A stretch of DNA of 64,000 nt from Streptomyces griseicoloratus (lineage in GTDB: Bacteria; Actinomycetota; Actinomycetes; Streptomycetales; Streptomycetaceae), in NCBI RefSeq assembly GCF_014534645.1, contig NZ_JACVQF010000187.1:186001-250000 (forward strand), read 5' to 3'. The position numbers and the translations under genes were made by a program. Positions 17,463-26,563 of this stretch are shown piece by piece (within the stretch, counting starts at the first letter, position 1; the number at the start of each line of letters is the position of its first letter). The notes beneath the pieces were generated by a model that worked only from the letters and a program-made list of their open reading frames with translations, had not been told where the DNA came from and made no database searches.

Positions 17463-18407
17463 CTAGGACTTGCGTTCGCCGGTCTTCGGCTGGTCGTGTC
17501 CGGCGGACTCCATGAAGTCCAGCATGAGGTGGTTCACCTTTTCGGCGTGGTCTATTTGCGGTCCGTGGCCCGTGCCGGCGACGACCTCGACCCGGGCGCC
17601 CGGTATCAGCCGGGGAATGCGCTCGGCCTGCCGCTGCGGATGCAGTATCAGGCTGCGCTGTCCGAGTACCAGGTACAGCGGCGTGCGGATGCCGGCCAGT
17701 TCGGCGTCGGACAGGGGCAGTGGCGCCGGGCGGCGGATGCGGAAGGCGCTTCTGCTCGCGTGAACCATGGCGCGCAGTTCTGGTACGACCAGTACGGGCT
17801 GGTCGAGCCAGGCCGCGAGCCGGGGTCGCAGCGCTCTGGGGGCAAAGGTCGCGAAGAGACTGATGAAGATCCAGGTGAAGAAGCGCAGCCCCACTTTCTC
17901 CAGGCCGCCGGGGTCGAGGAGCGTGGCCGAGGCGAGGCGTTCGGGTTTGCGGTGTGCCTGGTTGAGGGCGAGCCAGCCGCCGTAGGAGGAGCCGACGAGG
18001 TGCACGTGGTCGAGTCCGAGCGCGGCCAGGGTCTCGTCCAGCCACTGTGCGGCGTGCTCGGGCTGGTGGATCGGGGCGCGCTGCTCGCTGCGGCCGGGGT
18101 CGCCCGGAGTGTCGAGTGCGTAGACGGGGCGCACGGCACTCAGTGCGCGGGTGTTCGGGTACCACATGGCGGAGCAGGAGCCCGCGCCGTGCAGGAGGAC
18201 GACGGGTGTGCGATCGCGGGCGGCCGCATCGGCGGGGTCGTACCGGTAGACGTGCGTGGTACCGAAGGACGTTTCCACGTCCTGCTCCGCGGACGCGGTT
18301 GCTCCCAGCGCATAGACCGCGTCGCAGGCTGCAAAGTAGCGCTCACGTCGGACGTCACTGACGTAGCGGCCGACATCAGCCGGGGGACGCGGTACGGACT
18401 CGGGCAC
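17463..18407 (-). CDS. Alpha/beta hydrolase
   Basis: A 314-residue alpha/beta hydrolase. PVVLLHGAGSCSAMWYPN supplies the oxyanion loop, VGSSYGGWLALN the nucleophile elbow (Ser), and GTGHGPQIDHAEKV the catalytic His; the acid is probably in the GQRSLILHP region. Relatives include carboxylesterases and C-C bond hydrolases. The GTG at 18407 is chosen because GGAGG lies 5 bases upstream. The gene is divergent from a TetR regulator, and a perfect palindrome covers the space between them. Confidence 0.85.
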   Translation of the reverse strand: MPESVPRPPADVGRYVSDVRRERYFAACDAVYALGATASAEQDVETSFGTTHVYRYDPADAAARDRTPVVLLHGAGSCSAMWYPNTRALSAVRPVYALDTPGDPGRSEQRAPIHQPEHAAQWLDETLAALGLDHVHLVGSSYGGWLALNQAHRKPERLASATLLDPGGLEKVGLRFFTWIFISLFATFAPRALRPRLAAWLDQPVLVVPELRAMVHASRSAFRIRRPAPLPLSDAELAGIRTPLYLVLGQRSLILHPQRQAERIPRLIPGARVEVVAGTGHGPQIDHAEKVNHLMLDFMESAGHDQPKTGERKS

Positions 18408-18434
18408 GGCCACCTCCGAGGGGCTGGATCGTTC

Positions 18435-18473
18435 GTGATACGAACGTATCACGACTATGGTACGACCGTATCA
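18435..18473. promoter_or_regulatory. Double palindromic operator for TetR/hydrolase pair
   Basis: GTGATACG-AA-CGTATCAC (18435-18452) is a perfect 8+2+8 palindrome. A second, imperfect copy, TGGTACG-ACC-GTATCA, lies at 18458-18473. Both are in the intergenic region between the hydrolase and the divergent TetR gene and fit a TetR-type operator with two dimers side by side. Confidence 0.7.
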
Positions 18474-18531
18474 ACAACGAGGCTGTGTGCAGCCTCGGCA
18501 GCGTCGGCTCAGGGAAGTGGAGAAGCGGATC

Positions 18532-19173
18532 GTGCCCAAGCGGGTGGACCATGCGGAACGGCGAACCGAGATCGCGGAGGCCCTGGTCCGCGCCTCCGGG
18601 CGGCTCGGCCTCCATGCGGTGGGGATGCGTGACGTGGCGGCGGAAGCAGGGGTGTCCCTACGGCTGGTGCAGTACTACTTCGAGTCCAAGGAGAAGCTGC
18701 TCCTGTTCGGGCTGCGGCACGTTGCGGAACGCTTCGGGCAGCGGGTGGCCGCCCGCGTCCGGGCGGCCGGGGACGATCCGGGACCGCGCGCGGTCGTCGA
18801 GGCCCTGCTCTGGGCAGCGCTGCCCACCGACGAGGAGAGCCGCGTGTTCCACCACCTGTACACCGCCTACGCGGTCCTGGCGGTCACCGACGAGACGCTT
18901 GCGGCCCAGCCGTACATCAAGGAACCCGACACCGCCGAGGCCACCGTCACGAAGCTGCTCACGCGGGCGGCGACGGACGGGCAGCTGCGGCCCGGAGCGG
19001 ATCCGCAGGCGGAGGCGATCAGCTTGCTGGCCATGTCCGCAGGACTGGGCACCAGCGTCCTGGTGGGCCAACGCAGCGCAGAGTCCGCGGCCGCGGTCCT
19101 CTCCTACCACCTCGACCGGATCTTCCTCACCCCCGCGGGCCGGGCCCGGACGCAGCCCGCGCAGAAACCATGA
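18532..19173 (+). CDS. TetR/AcrR family transcriptional regulator
   Basis: A 213-residue TetR protein. HAERRTEIAEALVRASGRLG, MRDVAAEAGVSLRLVQYYFE and SKEKLLLFGLRHVAERFGQR match the BetI-like end of the family. GTG at 18532 is chosen with GGAG about 10 bases upstream; another in-frame GTG lies five codons earlier. It is divergent from the hydrolase at 18407, and its probable operator is the palindrome pair at 18435-18473. Confidence 0.88.
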   Translation: MPKRVDHAERRTEIAEALVRASGRLGLHAVGMRDVAAEAGVSLRLVQYYFESKEKLLLFGLRHVAERFGQRVAARVRAAGDDPGPRAVVEALLWAALPTDEESRVFHHLYTAYAVLAVTDETLAAQPYIKEPDTAEATVTKLLTRAATDGQLRPGADPQAEAISLLAMSAGLGTSVLVGQRSAESAAAVLSYHLDRIFLTPAGRARTQPAQKP

Positions 19174-19296
19174 GCCACCTGTGCGCCGGACAGGTGGGCC
19201 AGGCCGCCCGCTTGAGGCATCCCGCTAAGACATCCCGTGAGGCGGGCGCAGGCATTCGGCGCTTCGCGGTGCTCATCTGCTCGGGGATGGCCTGGA

Positions 19297-20013
19297 TCAG
19301 CCGGTGTCGAGGCCGTCGATCAGGCGGTTGAGGAACCGGGTGAAGGTGGCTTCGGGGGTGAGGGGGCGCCCGGGGGCGGAGAGGGCTTCGGCGAGTTCCG
19401 GGTGGTGGCCGTCCGCGGCGACAGCGGCGAGGTAGCGGGCTTCGGCGGCGGCCCGGTCGGGGGACTGCGAGGCTGCGGCCTGCGCGATCTCATGGGCGAC
19501 GTGTCCGGCCACGAATGCTGTGAGCTGGGCGAAGATCTCCAGCTTCGCCCTGCCGTCCAGTCCGGTGGGCCGCAGGGCGGCGAGCGCGTGTTCCAGGAAG
19601 GCCAGGGTGTTGGGTCCAGGGATGCGGCGGGCGGACAGGGCGGCGGGCAGCCAGGGGTGTCGCAGCATGAGGGCGCGCTGAAGGTGGGCGAGGGCCTTCA
19701 GGTCGGCGCGCCAGTCGCCGGTGAGCGTGGTGGTGGTCGGCAGTTCGCCGCTGACCTGGTCGACCATCAGATTCAGCAACGTCTCCTTGTCGGGGGCGTA
19801 GCTGTAGAGCGACATGACGCCGGCTCCGACCCGTGCGGCGACTTTCCGCATGGTGACCGCGTCGAGCCCTTCGGTGTCCGCCAGGGTGACGGCCGCCGCG
19901 GTGATCGCCTCTCGGCTGTAGGCAGGCTTGCGGCCCCTGCGGGGCTGGACGGGGGTCAGCCAGAGTTGCTGAGGGTCGACGCCCGGGGCGCCGGCTCCTC
20001 CGTCACGGGACAT
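19297..20013 (-). CDS. TetR family regulator with TetR_C-type ligand domain
   Basis: A 238-residue TetR regulator. GRKPAYSREAITAAAVTLAD, AVTMRKVAARVGAGVMSLYS and YAPDKETLLNLMVDQVSGEL form the DNA-binding head. The C-terminal part (LRHPWLPAALSARRIPGPNT) resembles the classic TetR_C domain of drug-sensing repressors. GGAAC precedes the ATG at 20013. It is divergent from the CocE-like hydrolase at 20105, with CGTAC-ATC-GTACG between, so it likely represses that enzyme. Confidence 0.88.
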   Translation of the reverse strand: MSRDGGAGAPGVDPQQLWLTPVQPRRGRKPAYSREAITAAAVTLADTEGLDAVTMRKVAARVGAGVMSLYSYAPDKETLLNLMVDQVSGELPTTTTLTGDWRADLKALAHLQRALMLRHPWLPAALSARRIPGPNTLAFLEHALAALRPTGLDGRAKLEIFAQLTAFVAGHVAHEIAQAAASQSPDRAAAEARYLAAVAADGHHPELAEALSAPGRPLTPEATFTRFLNRLIDGLDTG

Positions 20014-20072
20014 GGTCACGTTCCTTCTTGATCGGCGGCCCTTGCGGGCCCCAGTCAAGCATCCTCTATTCT

Positions 20073-20085
20073 CGTACATCGTACG
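20073..20085. promoter_or_regulatory. Short palindrome, candidate TetR operator
   Basis: CGTAC-ATC-GTACG is a perfect 5-bp inverted repeat located 20 bases before the start codon of the CocE-like hydrolase and 60 bases before the divergent TetR start. It would overlap the hydrolase promoter or leader. Confidence 0.45.
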
Positions 20086-20104
20086 GAAATGCAGGAGGGG
20101 AACG

Positions 20105-21814
20105 ATGACATCACGCACGCACGGTCCTGTGCCGAGGCCGGCCTGGGCACCGCCCGCGGGGAAACCGCCCCTTGCCTCACGGATGATGAGGGCGACATGG
20201 CGCCGTCTCCCGGCCCGACTGCACGATGCCGGGTGGGAGCCGGGGCTGGTGGTACCGGCCGCCGATGGCAGCCCGCTGATCACGGACCACTACTTCCCTC
20301 GCGCAGAGGGTGACTTCCCCACCCTCCTGGTCCGCTCGCCGTACGGCCGAGGCGTGCCGTGGTCCCCCATGTACGGCCTGCTCTTCGCCGAACAGGGCTT
20401 TCACGTGGTCCTGCAGAGCTGCCGCGGCACCGGCGGGTCGGGGGGCGCGTTCGACTTGTGGCGCAACGAGGCCGCCGACGGCCGGGCCACGGTGTCCTGG
20501 CTGCGCGAGCAGCCCTGGTTCAACGGAACACTGGGGACCGTCGGCCCCAGTTACCTGGGCTACGTGCAATGGGCCCTCGCCATGGACCCGCCGCCGGAAC
20601 TGAAGGCGATGGTGGTGCAGGTGGGCCTGCATGATCCCTACGCCCTGTTCCACGCGCACGGTGCGCTGCGCCTGGAGACCGCCCTCGCCGTCGGTGTAGG
20701 CATGACCTACCAGCACCAGGGCATGGCACCGTTCCTGAGGGCGACGCTGCGCCTGCAACGACGCCTGCGTGATGTCATCACCGCGCAGCCGCTGCGCGGG
20801 GCGTACGCGTCGGCCCTCGGGGGCGAAGTGCCCTGGCTGGACGATGTGATGACGCACCCGGACGCCGAGGACCCGTACTGGCGCGGCGCGTCCCTGGCCG
20901 AGGCGGCGGAACGACTCGGCGTGCCCACGAGTCTGATCACCGGATGGCACGACACACTGGCCGACCAGACCTTCGAGCAGTACGACCGGCTGCGTCGGGC
21001 CGGATGCGAGACCGCCCTGCTCGTCGGCCCCTGGACCCACACCTCCGCTCTGCAGCAGGGATGGCCCGAGGTGTTCGCCGAGAGCCTCGCCTGGCTGCGC
21101 GCTCACCTGTGCGCCGATCCCTCCGGCCTGCGTCCCACAAGGGTGCGCGTGCACGTCGGCGGCGAGAACGCCTGGCGGAACCTCGACGACTGGCCGCCGG
21201 CCACGGCCGTCAGCCCGTGGTTTCCCACCGCGCAGGGACATCTCACCCGGCAGGCTCCCACGGACTCCGCACCCTTGACGTCCTTCTGCTACGACCCCGG
21301 CGACCCCACCCCGTCCCTGGGCGGCCCCCTGCTCTCCCGTACCGCCGGTCCTCGCGACAACAGCAGCCTGGAGGCTCGGGAAGACGTACTGACGTTCACC
21401 GGTCCTCCGCTGACCGAGCCCGTGGACATTCTCGGGCCGGTCTCGGCGCGGTTGAGCATCTCCACGGACACCGGTCATGCCGACGTCTTCACCCGCCTGT
21501 GCGACGTGGACACACAGGGCCGCTCCGTCAACATCTGTGACGGGCTGGGCCGGCTGCGGACGGATGGGCAGGAGCCGTCGCAGATCACCGTGCCGATGAG
21601 CTCGACCGCCCACAGATTTGCCGTCGGTCACCGCATACGCTGGCAGATCAGCGGAGGCGCCCATCCGCGCTTCGCCCGCAGTACCGGCAACGGGGAGTCG
21701 CCGGTGGACGCCACCGCCTTCACTCCGGTACGCATCACGGTTCACGCGGATTCGGCGCTGGTGCTTGCGATGCACGCCCGCGGTTCCGGTCTCGGCCCTG
21801 CGGGGAACGGCTGA
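20105..21814 (+). CDS. CocE/NonD family acyl hydrolase
   Basis: A 569-residue CocE/X-Pro-dipeptidyl-peptidase-type hydrolase. The N-terminal alpha/beta domain has the nucleophile in GPSYLGYVQWALAM (GxSYxG), the acid in LITGWHDTLADQT, and the histidine in VGPWTHTSALQQG. The C-terminal jelly-roll domain (DILGPVSARLSISTDTGHAD, VFTRLCDVD, FAVGHRIRWQISGGAHPRFA) is typical of the family, whose members cleave esters and amides such as cocaine or acylated drugs. AGGAGGGG precedes the chosen ATG, and no signal peptide is visible. It is divergent from a drug-type TetR regulator. Confidence 0.9.
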   Translation: MTSRTHGPVPRPAWAPPAGKPPLASRMMRATWRRLPARLHDAGWEPGLVVPAADGSPLITDHYFPRAEGDFPTLLVRSPYGRGVPWSPMYGLLFAEQGFHVVLQSCRGTGGSGGAFDLWRNEAADGRATVSWLREQPWFNGTLGTVGPSYLGYVQWALAMDPPPELKAMVVQVGLHDPYALFHAHGALRLETALAVGVGMTYQHQGMAPFLRATLRLQRRLRDVITAQPLRGAYASALGGEVPWLDDVMTHPDAEDPYWRGASLAEAAERLGVPTSLITGWHDTLADQTFEQYDRLRRAGCETALLVGPWTHTSALQQGWPEVFAESLAWLRAHLCADPSGLRPTRVRVHVGGENAWRNLDDWPPATAVSPWFPTAQGHLTRQAPTDSAPLTSFCYDPGDPTPSLGGPLLSRTAGPRDNSSLEAREDVLTFTGPPLTEPVDILGPVSARLSISTDTGHADVFTRLCDVDTQGRSVNICDGLGRLRTDGQEPSQITVPMSSTAHRFAVGHRIRWQISGGAHPRFARSTGNGESPVDATAFTPVRITVHADSALVLAMHARGSGLGPAGNG

Positions 21815-21919
21815 CCGGCCGGACCCGACGGCCCGGCCCGGCTCACTCCTCGGCGCGGTCTACGTCGTCCGGGCCGACCGTCTCCGGGTTGCAGCGGCAG
21901 CCGGGCACGCCACGCACGT

Positions 21920-21955
21920 GCCCGGCGCCGGCGGTGGTGACCGTCGGCGCCGGGC
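21920..21955. terminator. Bidirectional hairpin between convergent genes
   Basis: A perfect 11-bp inverted repeat (GCCCGGCGCCG / CGGCGCCGGGC) with a 14-base loop lies between the stop of the CocE-like hydrolase and that of the convergent quinone reductase. Confidence 0.7.
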
Positions 21956-22019
21956 GTCAGCTACGAGCTGAGCGGGTCCTGTTTCACTGCCCGGGCCGTG
22001 AACGCCGTCCCTGCCCGGT

Positions 22020-22982
22020 TCAGGGTGCCAGCACGACCCTGCCGAACACCTTGCCCGCGTCCATCTGGTGGTGGGCCAGCGCCGCCTGGTCCAGAGGCAG
22101 CACCTCGTGCACGACCGTGCGCAGGTCCCCGTGCGCAGCATCGGCGAACTGGGTCGCCCGCACGGCCTGCCGGTCGGGGCCGGGCACGGTGTCGGAGCTG
22201 AAGGTGGCGAACGACAGGGACCTGCGGAAGGCGTTCATCAGCCGCATGCCGAAGTCCGCCGGCGGCTGCCCGCCGACCACACCGACAGCCACGTACCGCC
22301 CGTTGGGGTTCAACTTGTCCAGGAAAAGGGGAAGCTGGGGACCTCCCACGACATCGATCACCACGTCGAAGCCCGCCGGTGCGTCCGGGCCGCCCTCGCC
22401 GGAGCGGTCGAGGACATGGGTCGCGCCCAGGTCGCGCAGGCGGGCGCCGCGCTCCGCCGACGAGGTGGTGACCGCCACCGCGCCCGCGCCGCCCCTGGCT
22501 GCGAGCTGGACCGCGGTGATTCCGATGCTGCCCGCCGCACCGCGCACGAGCACCGTCTCACCGGGCGTGCAACCGGCCCGGTCCAGGGCGAAGTGGGCGA
22601 CCACGCCGGAGCTGCCGAGGGTCACCGCGTCGGCGCCGGTCAGGCCGTCGGGCAGTGCAAGGACGTCCTCGACCGCGGCGACGGCCCGCTCGGCGTACCC
22701 ACCGGACAGGCCGGTGAACGCCCACACCCGCCGCCCGATCCACGAGGCGTCCACGCCCTCCCCCACCGCGGTGACCCTTCCCGCGACCTCGCTGCCGAGG
22801 AGATGGCCCTCCCGGAAGCCGTAGGCGGGGAGCGTTCCCCGGCGGATCACGGCGTCCACGCCGCCCACCCCGACCGCCTCCGTGGCGATCAGCACCTGCC
22901 CCGGGGCGGGGACGGGGGCGGGCAAGTCGACGACCTCCAGACCATCGGGGTTGCCGAACTCCCTGATCACGACGGCTTTCAT
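22020..22982 (-). CDS. NADPH:quinone reductase-like MDR oxidoreductase
   Basis: A 320-residue zinc-independent medium-chain dehydrogenase of the quinone oxidoreductase type. MKAVVIREFGNPDGLEVVDL, GSEVAGRVTAVGEGVD, the cofactor motif VRGAAGSIGITAVQLAA and DVVIDVVGG mark the GroES-like and Rossmann domains, while zinc ligands are lacking. It reduces quinones or enones with NADPH. It is divergent from a TetR gene, and a perfect 8-bp inverted repeat sits just before that regulator. Confidence 0.9.
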   Translation of the reverse strand: MKAVVIREFGNPDGLEVVDLPAPVPAPGQVLIATEAVGVGGVDAVIRRGTLPAYGFREGHLLGSEVAGRVTAVGEGVDASWIGRRVWAFTGLSGGYAERAVAAVEDVLALPDGLTGADAVTLGSSGVVAHFALDRAGCTPGETVLVRGAAGSIGITAVQLAARGGAGAVAVTTSSAERGARLRDLGATHVLDRSGEGGPDAPAGFDVVIDVVGGPQLPLFLDKLNPNGRYVAVGVVGGQPPADFGMRLMNAFRRSLSFATFSSDTVPGPDRQAVRATQFADAAHGDLRTVVHEVLPLDQAALAHHQMDAGKVFGRVVLAP

Positions 22983-23098
22983 CTCTGCTCCTCGGGTCGG
23001 TGGAGGGACGGATCGCGGTTGCTGCGGTCATGGGCGTCGAGCCGGTCTCCCACAGCGCGCGGTGCCGGCACGGGGCGGTGTCACCGCCATCGGACCGT

Positions 23099-23118
23099 AA
23101 CGGACGCCCCCGTCCGTT
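23099..23118. promoter_or_regulatory. Inverted repeat, candidate TetR operator
   Basis: AACGGACG-CCCC-CGTCCGTT is a perfect 8-bp inverted repeat ending 18 bases before the TetR start codon, in the region between that gene and the divergent quinone reductase. Confidence 0.65.
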
Positions 23119-23136
23119 TGGCTAAAGTGAGAGGCC

Positions 23137-23781
23137 ATGACCGACCGTTTGCCTCACGCCGTGCGCTCCGACGCCCGCGACAACCGTGCCCGCATCCTGG
23201 AGGCCGCCCGCGCGGTGTTCGGCGAGGAGGGCCTGAGTGCGCCCATGCGCGAGGTCGCCCGGCATGCGGGCGTCGGCCCCGCCACGCTGTACCGGCACTT
23301 CGCGACCAAGCAGGCACTGATCGTGGAGACCTTCGCCGAGCAGCGGCGAGCCTGCCATGCCGCCGTCCGCGACGCCCTTGCGGACCCGGACCCGTGGCAC
23401 GGGTTCCGGAGCCTGGTCGAGCGGATCTGCGAACTCCACGCGCACAGCCGGGGATTCGCCGACGCCTTCATGACGGCCTTCCCCGAGGCCATGGACTTCG
23501 CCGCCGACCGGGAGCAGACGCTGCGCGCGGTCAGCGAACTGGCCCGCCGTGCCCAGGAGACCGGCCGGCTGCGCCCCGGCTTCGTCGTCGACGACCTGGT
23601 CCTCATGCTCATGGCCCACCGGGGCCTCCAGGACACGCCGCGCGCGGCCCGGGTCGCGGCCTCCCGCCGCTTCGCCGCCTACGTGATCGAGGCGTTCCGC
23701 ACCGTACCGGGGACGGGAGCGCCCACGCCGCTGCCGCCGGCACCCCGCCTGCAGCTCACCCACTCCCCCGGCACGCAATGA
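23137..23781 (+). CDS. TetR/AcrR family transcriptional regulator
   Basis: A 214-residue TetR regulator. RILEAARAVFGEEGLSAPMR, EVARHAGVGPATLYRHFATK and QALIVETFAEQRRACHAAVR form the DNA-binding head. The C-terminal SRGFADAFMTAFPEAMDF region resembles the TetR SbtR-like group. The C-terminus is Pro-rich. It is divergent from the quinone reductase and preceded by a perfect inverted repeat, so it probably represses itself and the reductase. Confidence 0.9.
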   Translation: MTDRLPHAVRSDARDNRARILEAARAVFGEEGLSAPMREVARHAGVGPATLYRHFATKQALIVETFAEQRRACHAAVRDALADPDPWHGFRSLVERICELHAHSRGFADAFMTAFPEAMDFAADREQTLRAVSELARRAQETGRLRPGFVVDDLVLMLMAHRGLQDTPRAARVAASRRFAAYVIEAFRTVPGTGAPTPLPPAPRLQLTHSPGTQ

Positions 23782-23925
23782 ATCCGGGGCTCGGGTCGCG
23801 GTGGTCGCCGCGCACTCCGAGGTCGACTGGGACCATCCAACCGTCACCCGGCTGCACGGATCTCGCGCTGCGCCGGAGCGGGACGAGCCCGCAGGGCGAC
23901 GCGGGACGCCAGGGCGAGGAAGCTG

Positions 23926-24537
23926 TCATCGTCCGCCGGAAGCGGAGGAGCGCCCGCGGATTCCGTCCAGGAGGTACATGGTGCGGCGGTCGTAGTCGTC
24001 CCGAGGGGGCCGCTCGCCGTGCTTGAGGGCGAGGGCGCTGTCGACGACGAGTGCGTGGAGATCGCCCGCCGTGAACTCCGGCCGCAGCGCATCGGAGGCC
24101 CGTGCCGCTGCGATGAGCTCTTCGTTGGCCTCGCTTCCGACCCGGCAGATCTCCATGAGCTGCTGCGAGTGCGGATATGTCTGCAGCAGGACGTCGTTGA
24201 AGGCGGGCTGGCGGTACTGGAGGTCGCGGATCGCGGTGATGTAGTACGCGATCCGCTCGCCGGCGTCGTCGATGGTCCGCGTGTGCTCGATGACGGCGAA
24301 CAGCTCACGCGCCACGACCTCTTCGATGACGGCTTCGATGAGGCCGATACGCCCGCCGAACCGGTTGAAGATCGTGGCCTTGCTCACCCCTGCCGCCTTG
24401 GCGACCTCCTCCAGCGGCACCGTCAGGCCCTGCCCCTGGAAGGCGCCGATCGCGGCAGAGCGGATCTGCTCGGAATTGCGCCGGGCGTCGGCGCGCAGCC
24501 GGGATTCCGAAGGCACCGCACCGGCCATGGCCCTCAC
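23926..24537 (-). CDS. TetR/AcrR family transcriptional regulator
   Basis: A 203-residue TetR regulator. ARRNSEQIRSAAIGAFQGQG, PLEEVAKAAGVSKATIFNRF and GGRIGLIEAVIEEVV form the head. The C-terminal part carries ALRPEFTAGDLHALVVDSAL. GTG at 24537 has AGGAAGAG upstream; ATG at 24528 is the alternative. It is divergent from the NmrA-like reductase at 24689, with two near-identical operator-like motifs between them. Confidence 0.88.
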   Translation of the reverse strand: MRAMAGAVPSESRLRADARRNSEQIRSAAIGAFQGQGLTVPLEEVAKAAGVSKATIFNRFGGRIGLIEAVIEEVVARELFAVIEHTRTIDDAGERIAYYITAIRDLQYRQPAFNDVLLQTYPHSQQLMEICRVGSEANEELIAAARASDALRPEFTAGDLHALVVDSALALKHGERPPRDDYDRRTMYLLDGIRGRSSASGGR

Positions 24538-24566
24538 CGTCTCTTCCTGTCGCCCGTCGCCGTAAT

Positions 24567-24635
24567 TTGACTCGCCGGGTCAGCTTACCTACGGTCGCAG
24601 ATCACAAGAGAACTTGACTCGCGTGGTCAACTTAC
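24567..24635. promoter_or_regulatory. Two copies of a TTGACTCGC motif, candidate TetR operators
   Basis: TTGACTCGCCGGGTCAGCTTAC (24567-24588, shown as positions with core TTGAC-N7-GTCA) and its second copy with core TTGAC-N7-GTCAA (24614-24635) share the layout TTGACTCGC-N3-GGTCA-N-CTTAC and are 47 bp apart. Each contains an inverted TTGAC/GTCAA pair. They lie in the gap between the TetR gene and the divergent NmrA-like gene, one near each promoter. Confidence 0.65.
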
Positions 24636-24688
24636 GATTCCGCCCACCACCAAGTCGGACACCGTGGGCGCTCAGGAAGGTCAAGAAC

Positions 24689-25543
24689 ATGATCGTTGTC
24701 ACCGGCGCCACCGGTGGGCTGGGCGGCGCCACCGTCGAGCACCTCCTCAAGCGCGTACCGGCCGGCCAGGTCGGTGTCAGTGTCCGCGACACCGCCAAGG
24801 CGCAGCACTTCGCCGACCGCGGCGTGCGCGTGCGGCAGGGCTCCTACGAGGACCCGGCCACGCTGCGTGACTCATTCGCCGGTGCCGAGCAGGTCCTTCT
24901 GGTGTCCGGCAACGACCCGGCCGCCGACATGGTCGGCCTGCACCGCAATGCCGTCGAAGCCGCGGTGGCGGCCGGCGCCCGGCGGATCCTCTACACGAGC
25001 CAGCAGGGCGCCGTCCCCGGCAACCCGTACCGGCCGTCGGACATCCACATCGCCACCGAGGCGATCCTCGGCGACTGCGGAGTCGCCTGGACCGCACTGC
25101 GCAACGGCGCGTACGGCCCGCTCGATCAGGTTCTCGGCCCGTGGCAGCGGACCGGCGTGATCGCCCAGCCGGAAGACGGCCCCGTACCGTATACCGACCG
25201 TGCCGACATAGCCGAGGCCACTGCGGTCGTCCTCGCCGGTGACCGCTCCTTCGACGGCCCCGTCACCCTCACCGCGCCGACCGCCGTCACCTTCGACGAC
25301 TTCACCAAGATCGCCTCAGACCTCACCGGTCGCACCATCAAGCGCGTCGTCCTGGACGACGAACAGTGGGTCGCCGACCAGATCACGATCGGTGTGCCGG
25401 AGCAGATGGCCCGGCTCATGCTCACCTGGTACCAGGCAGCCCGCGCGGGCTACTTCGCCGAAGCCGGCCCTCTGCTGGCCGAACTCCTCGGCCGCGAGCC
25501 CCGCACCGCCGCAGACCGGCTCGCAGCCCACATCGCCACCTGA
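24689..25543 (+). CDS. NmrA-like NAD(P)-binding oxidoreductase
   Basis: A 284-residue atypical SDR of the NmrA/QOR2 type. MIVVTGATGGLGGATVEHLL forms the cofactor motif, DRGVRVRQGSYEDPATLRDS follows, and GDCGVAWTALRNGAYGP is the segment seen in NAD(P)H:quinone reductase 2-like members. ATG at 24689 follows AGGAAGG; a longer in-frame start at 24614 lies inside the operator motif. It is divergent from a TetR gene and probably a quinone-stress or detoxification enzyme under that repressor. Confidence 0.88.
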   Translation: MIVVTGATGGLGGATVEHLLKRVPAGQVGVSVRDTAKAQHFADRGVRVRQGSYEDPATLRDSFAGAEQVLLVSGNDPAADMVGLHRNAVEAAVAAGARRILYTSQQGAVPGNPYRPSDIHIATEAILGDCGVAWTALRNGAYGPLDQVLGPWQRTGVIAQPEDGPVPYTDRADIAEATAVVLAGDRSFDGPVTLTAPTAVTFDDFTKIASDLTGRTIKRVVLDDEQWVADQITIGVPEQMARLMLTWYQAARAGYFAEAGPLLAELLGREPRTAADRLAAHIAT

Positions 25544-25546
25544 ACC

Positions 25547-25647
25547 GAGCTGCTCTCCGATCGCCTGGTTGTCGATCTGGGCACGCCCTTGCCTGAAACG
25601 CAGTGGGCGCGGATCGAGCCACTCCTACGCCGGCCAAGGAGACAGAA
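25547..25647 (+). pseudogene. N-terminal relic of an IS5-type transposase
   Basis: Directly after the NmrA-like gene, one frame reads ELLSDRLVVDLGTPLPETQW then ARIEPLLRRPRRQ. This matches the N-terminus of actinobacterial IS5/IS4-type transposases (LTDAQWARIEPLLP pattern). It stops at once against the convergent LysR gene, so only about 33 codons survive. Confidence 0.6.
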
Positions 25648-25649
25648 CC

Positions 25650-26492
25650 TCAGACCCTGCCGTTCGCCGTTGCTGCCGCTTCCATGAGGGCGGCGAGGGA
25701 GTCGCGGTGGTCGTGCTCGTTGCACCCGATGACGATGGAGCTCGGCTCGGCGTCGGCGACGGGGACACAGGCCGTACCGGGCGGTGTCGGGGTGACCAGT
25801 GAGCGAGGAAGGACTGCGACGACTCGTCCGATCCTGACCATCGGAATCAGTTCGGCGACATCGTTCAGCTCCGGCCCGTCGGATTTCTCATCGGATACGC
25901 CACGCCAACGGGGGAAGGTCTCTCCTTCGAGATCCGCGTAGCCGATGCTGGGGAGTTCGGCCAGGCGATGGTCTTCGGGCAGCACCGCGACACGGTCCTC
26001 GACGTGGAGCGTTCTGGTCGTGAGGCCGGTGAGGTCGTCGAAGGGTGCGTACAGCAAAGCGGCGTCGGCTCGGCCGTCACGCACGAGGTCTGCTCGTTCT
26101 CGACCGGCGTGGAACATGATGTCCACCTGTCTGGCGTCAGGAGTGTTCGCGTACTCCGCGAGCAATCCGGAGAGCAGCCCGGCGTCACCTCCCGGCTTCA
26201 TGACGAGGCGCAGCGGCCCGGACTCGGCCGCCTGCCGGGTGCTCTGCACGGCGACGGCCATGGCGTTCAACGCGTGCCGGCCCTGCTCGAGCAGGACCGC
26301 ACCGGCGTCTGTGAGCTTGACGCTCCGGCTGGTCCGGATGAACAACTGCACGCCCAGGCGACCCTCGACGCGCTGGATCGCCTTCGACAGCGCGGGCTGC
26401 GCGATGCGCAGGCGCGATGCCGCGCGGCCGAAGTGAAGCTCTTCTGCGACGGCCACGAAGTATCTCAGCTCTCGCACTTCCAGCAGATCCAT
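25650..26492 (-). CDS. LysR family transcriptional regulator
   Basis: A 280-residue LysR protein. VRELRYFVAVAEELHFGRAA, SRLRIAQPALSKAIQRVEGR and LGVQLFIRTSRSVKLTDAGA form the DNA-binding domain. The effector domain (about 90-275) is of the CynR/CatR-like type. It is divergent from the small Dabb-like gene at 26564 across 71 bp. Confidence 0.9.
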   Translation of the reverse strand: MDLLEVRELRYFVAVAEELHFGRAASRLRIAQPALSKAIQRVEGRLGVQLFIRTSRSVKLTDAGAVLLEQGRHALNAMAVAVQSTRQAAESGPLRLVMKPGGDAGLLSGLLAEYANTPDARQVDIMFHAGRERADLVRDGRADAALLYAPFDDLTGLTTRTLHVEDRVAVLPEDHRLAELPSIGYADLEGETFPRWRGVSDEKSDGPELNDVAELIPMVRIGRVVAVLPRSLVTPTPPGTACVPVADAEPSSIVIGCNEHDHRDSLAALMEAAATANGRV

Positions 26493-26563
26493 GCCTTCAG
26501 GTTATCAGTTTGCGTTCGGGTGGGTATTGGACGACGTAATCCGGAGCGTGCTTGAGTTGAAGC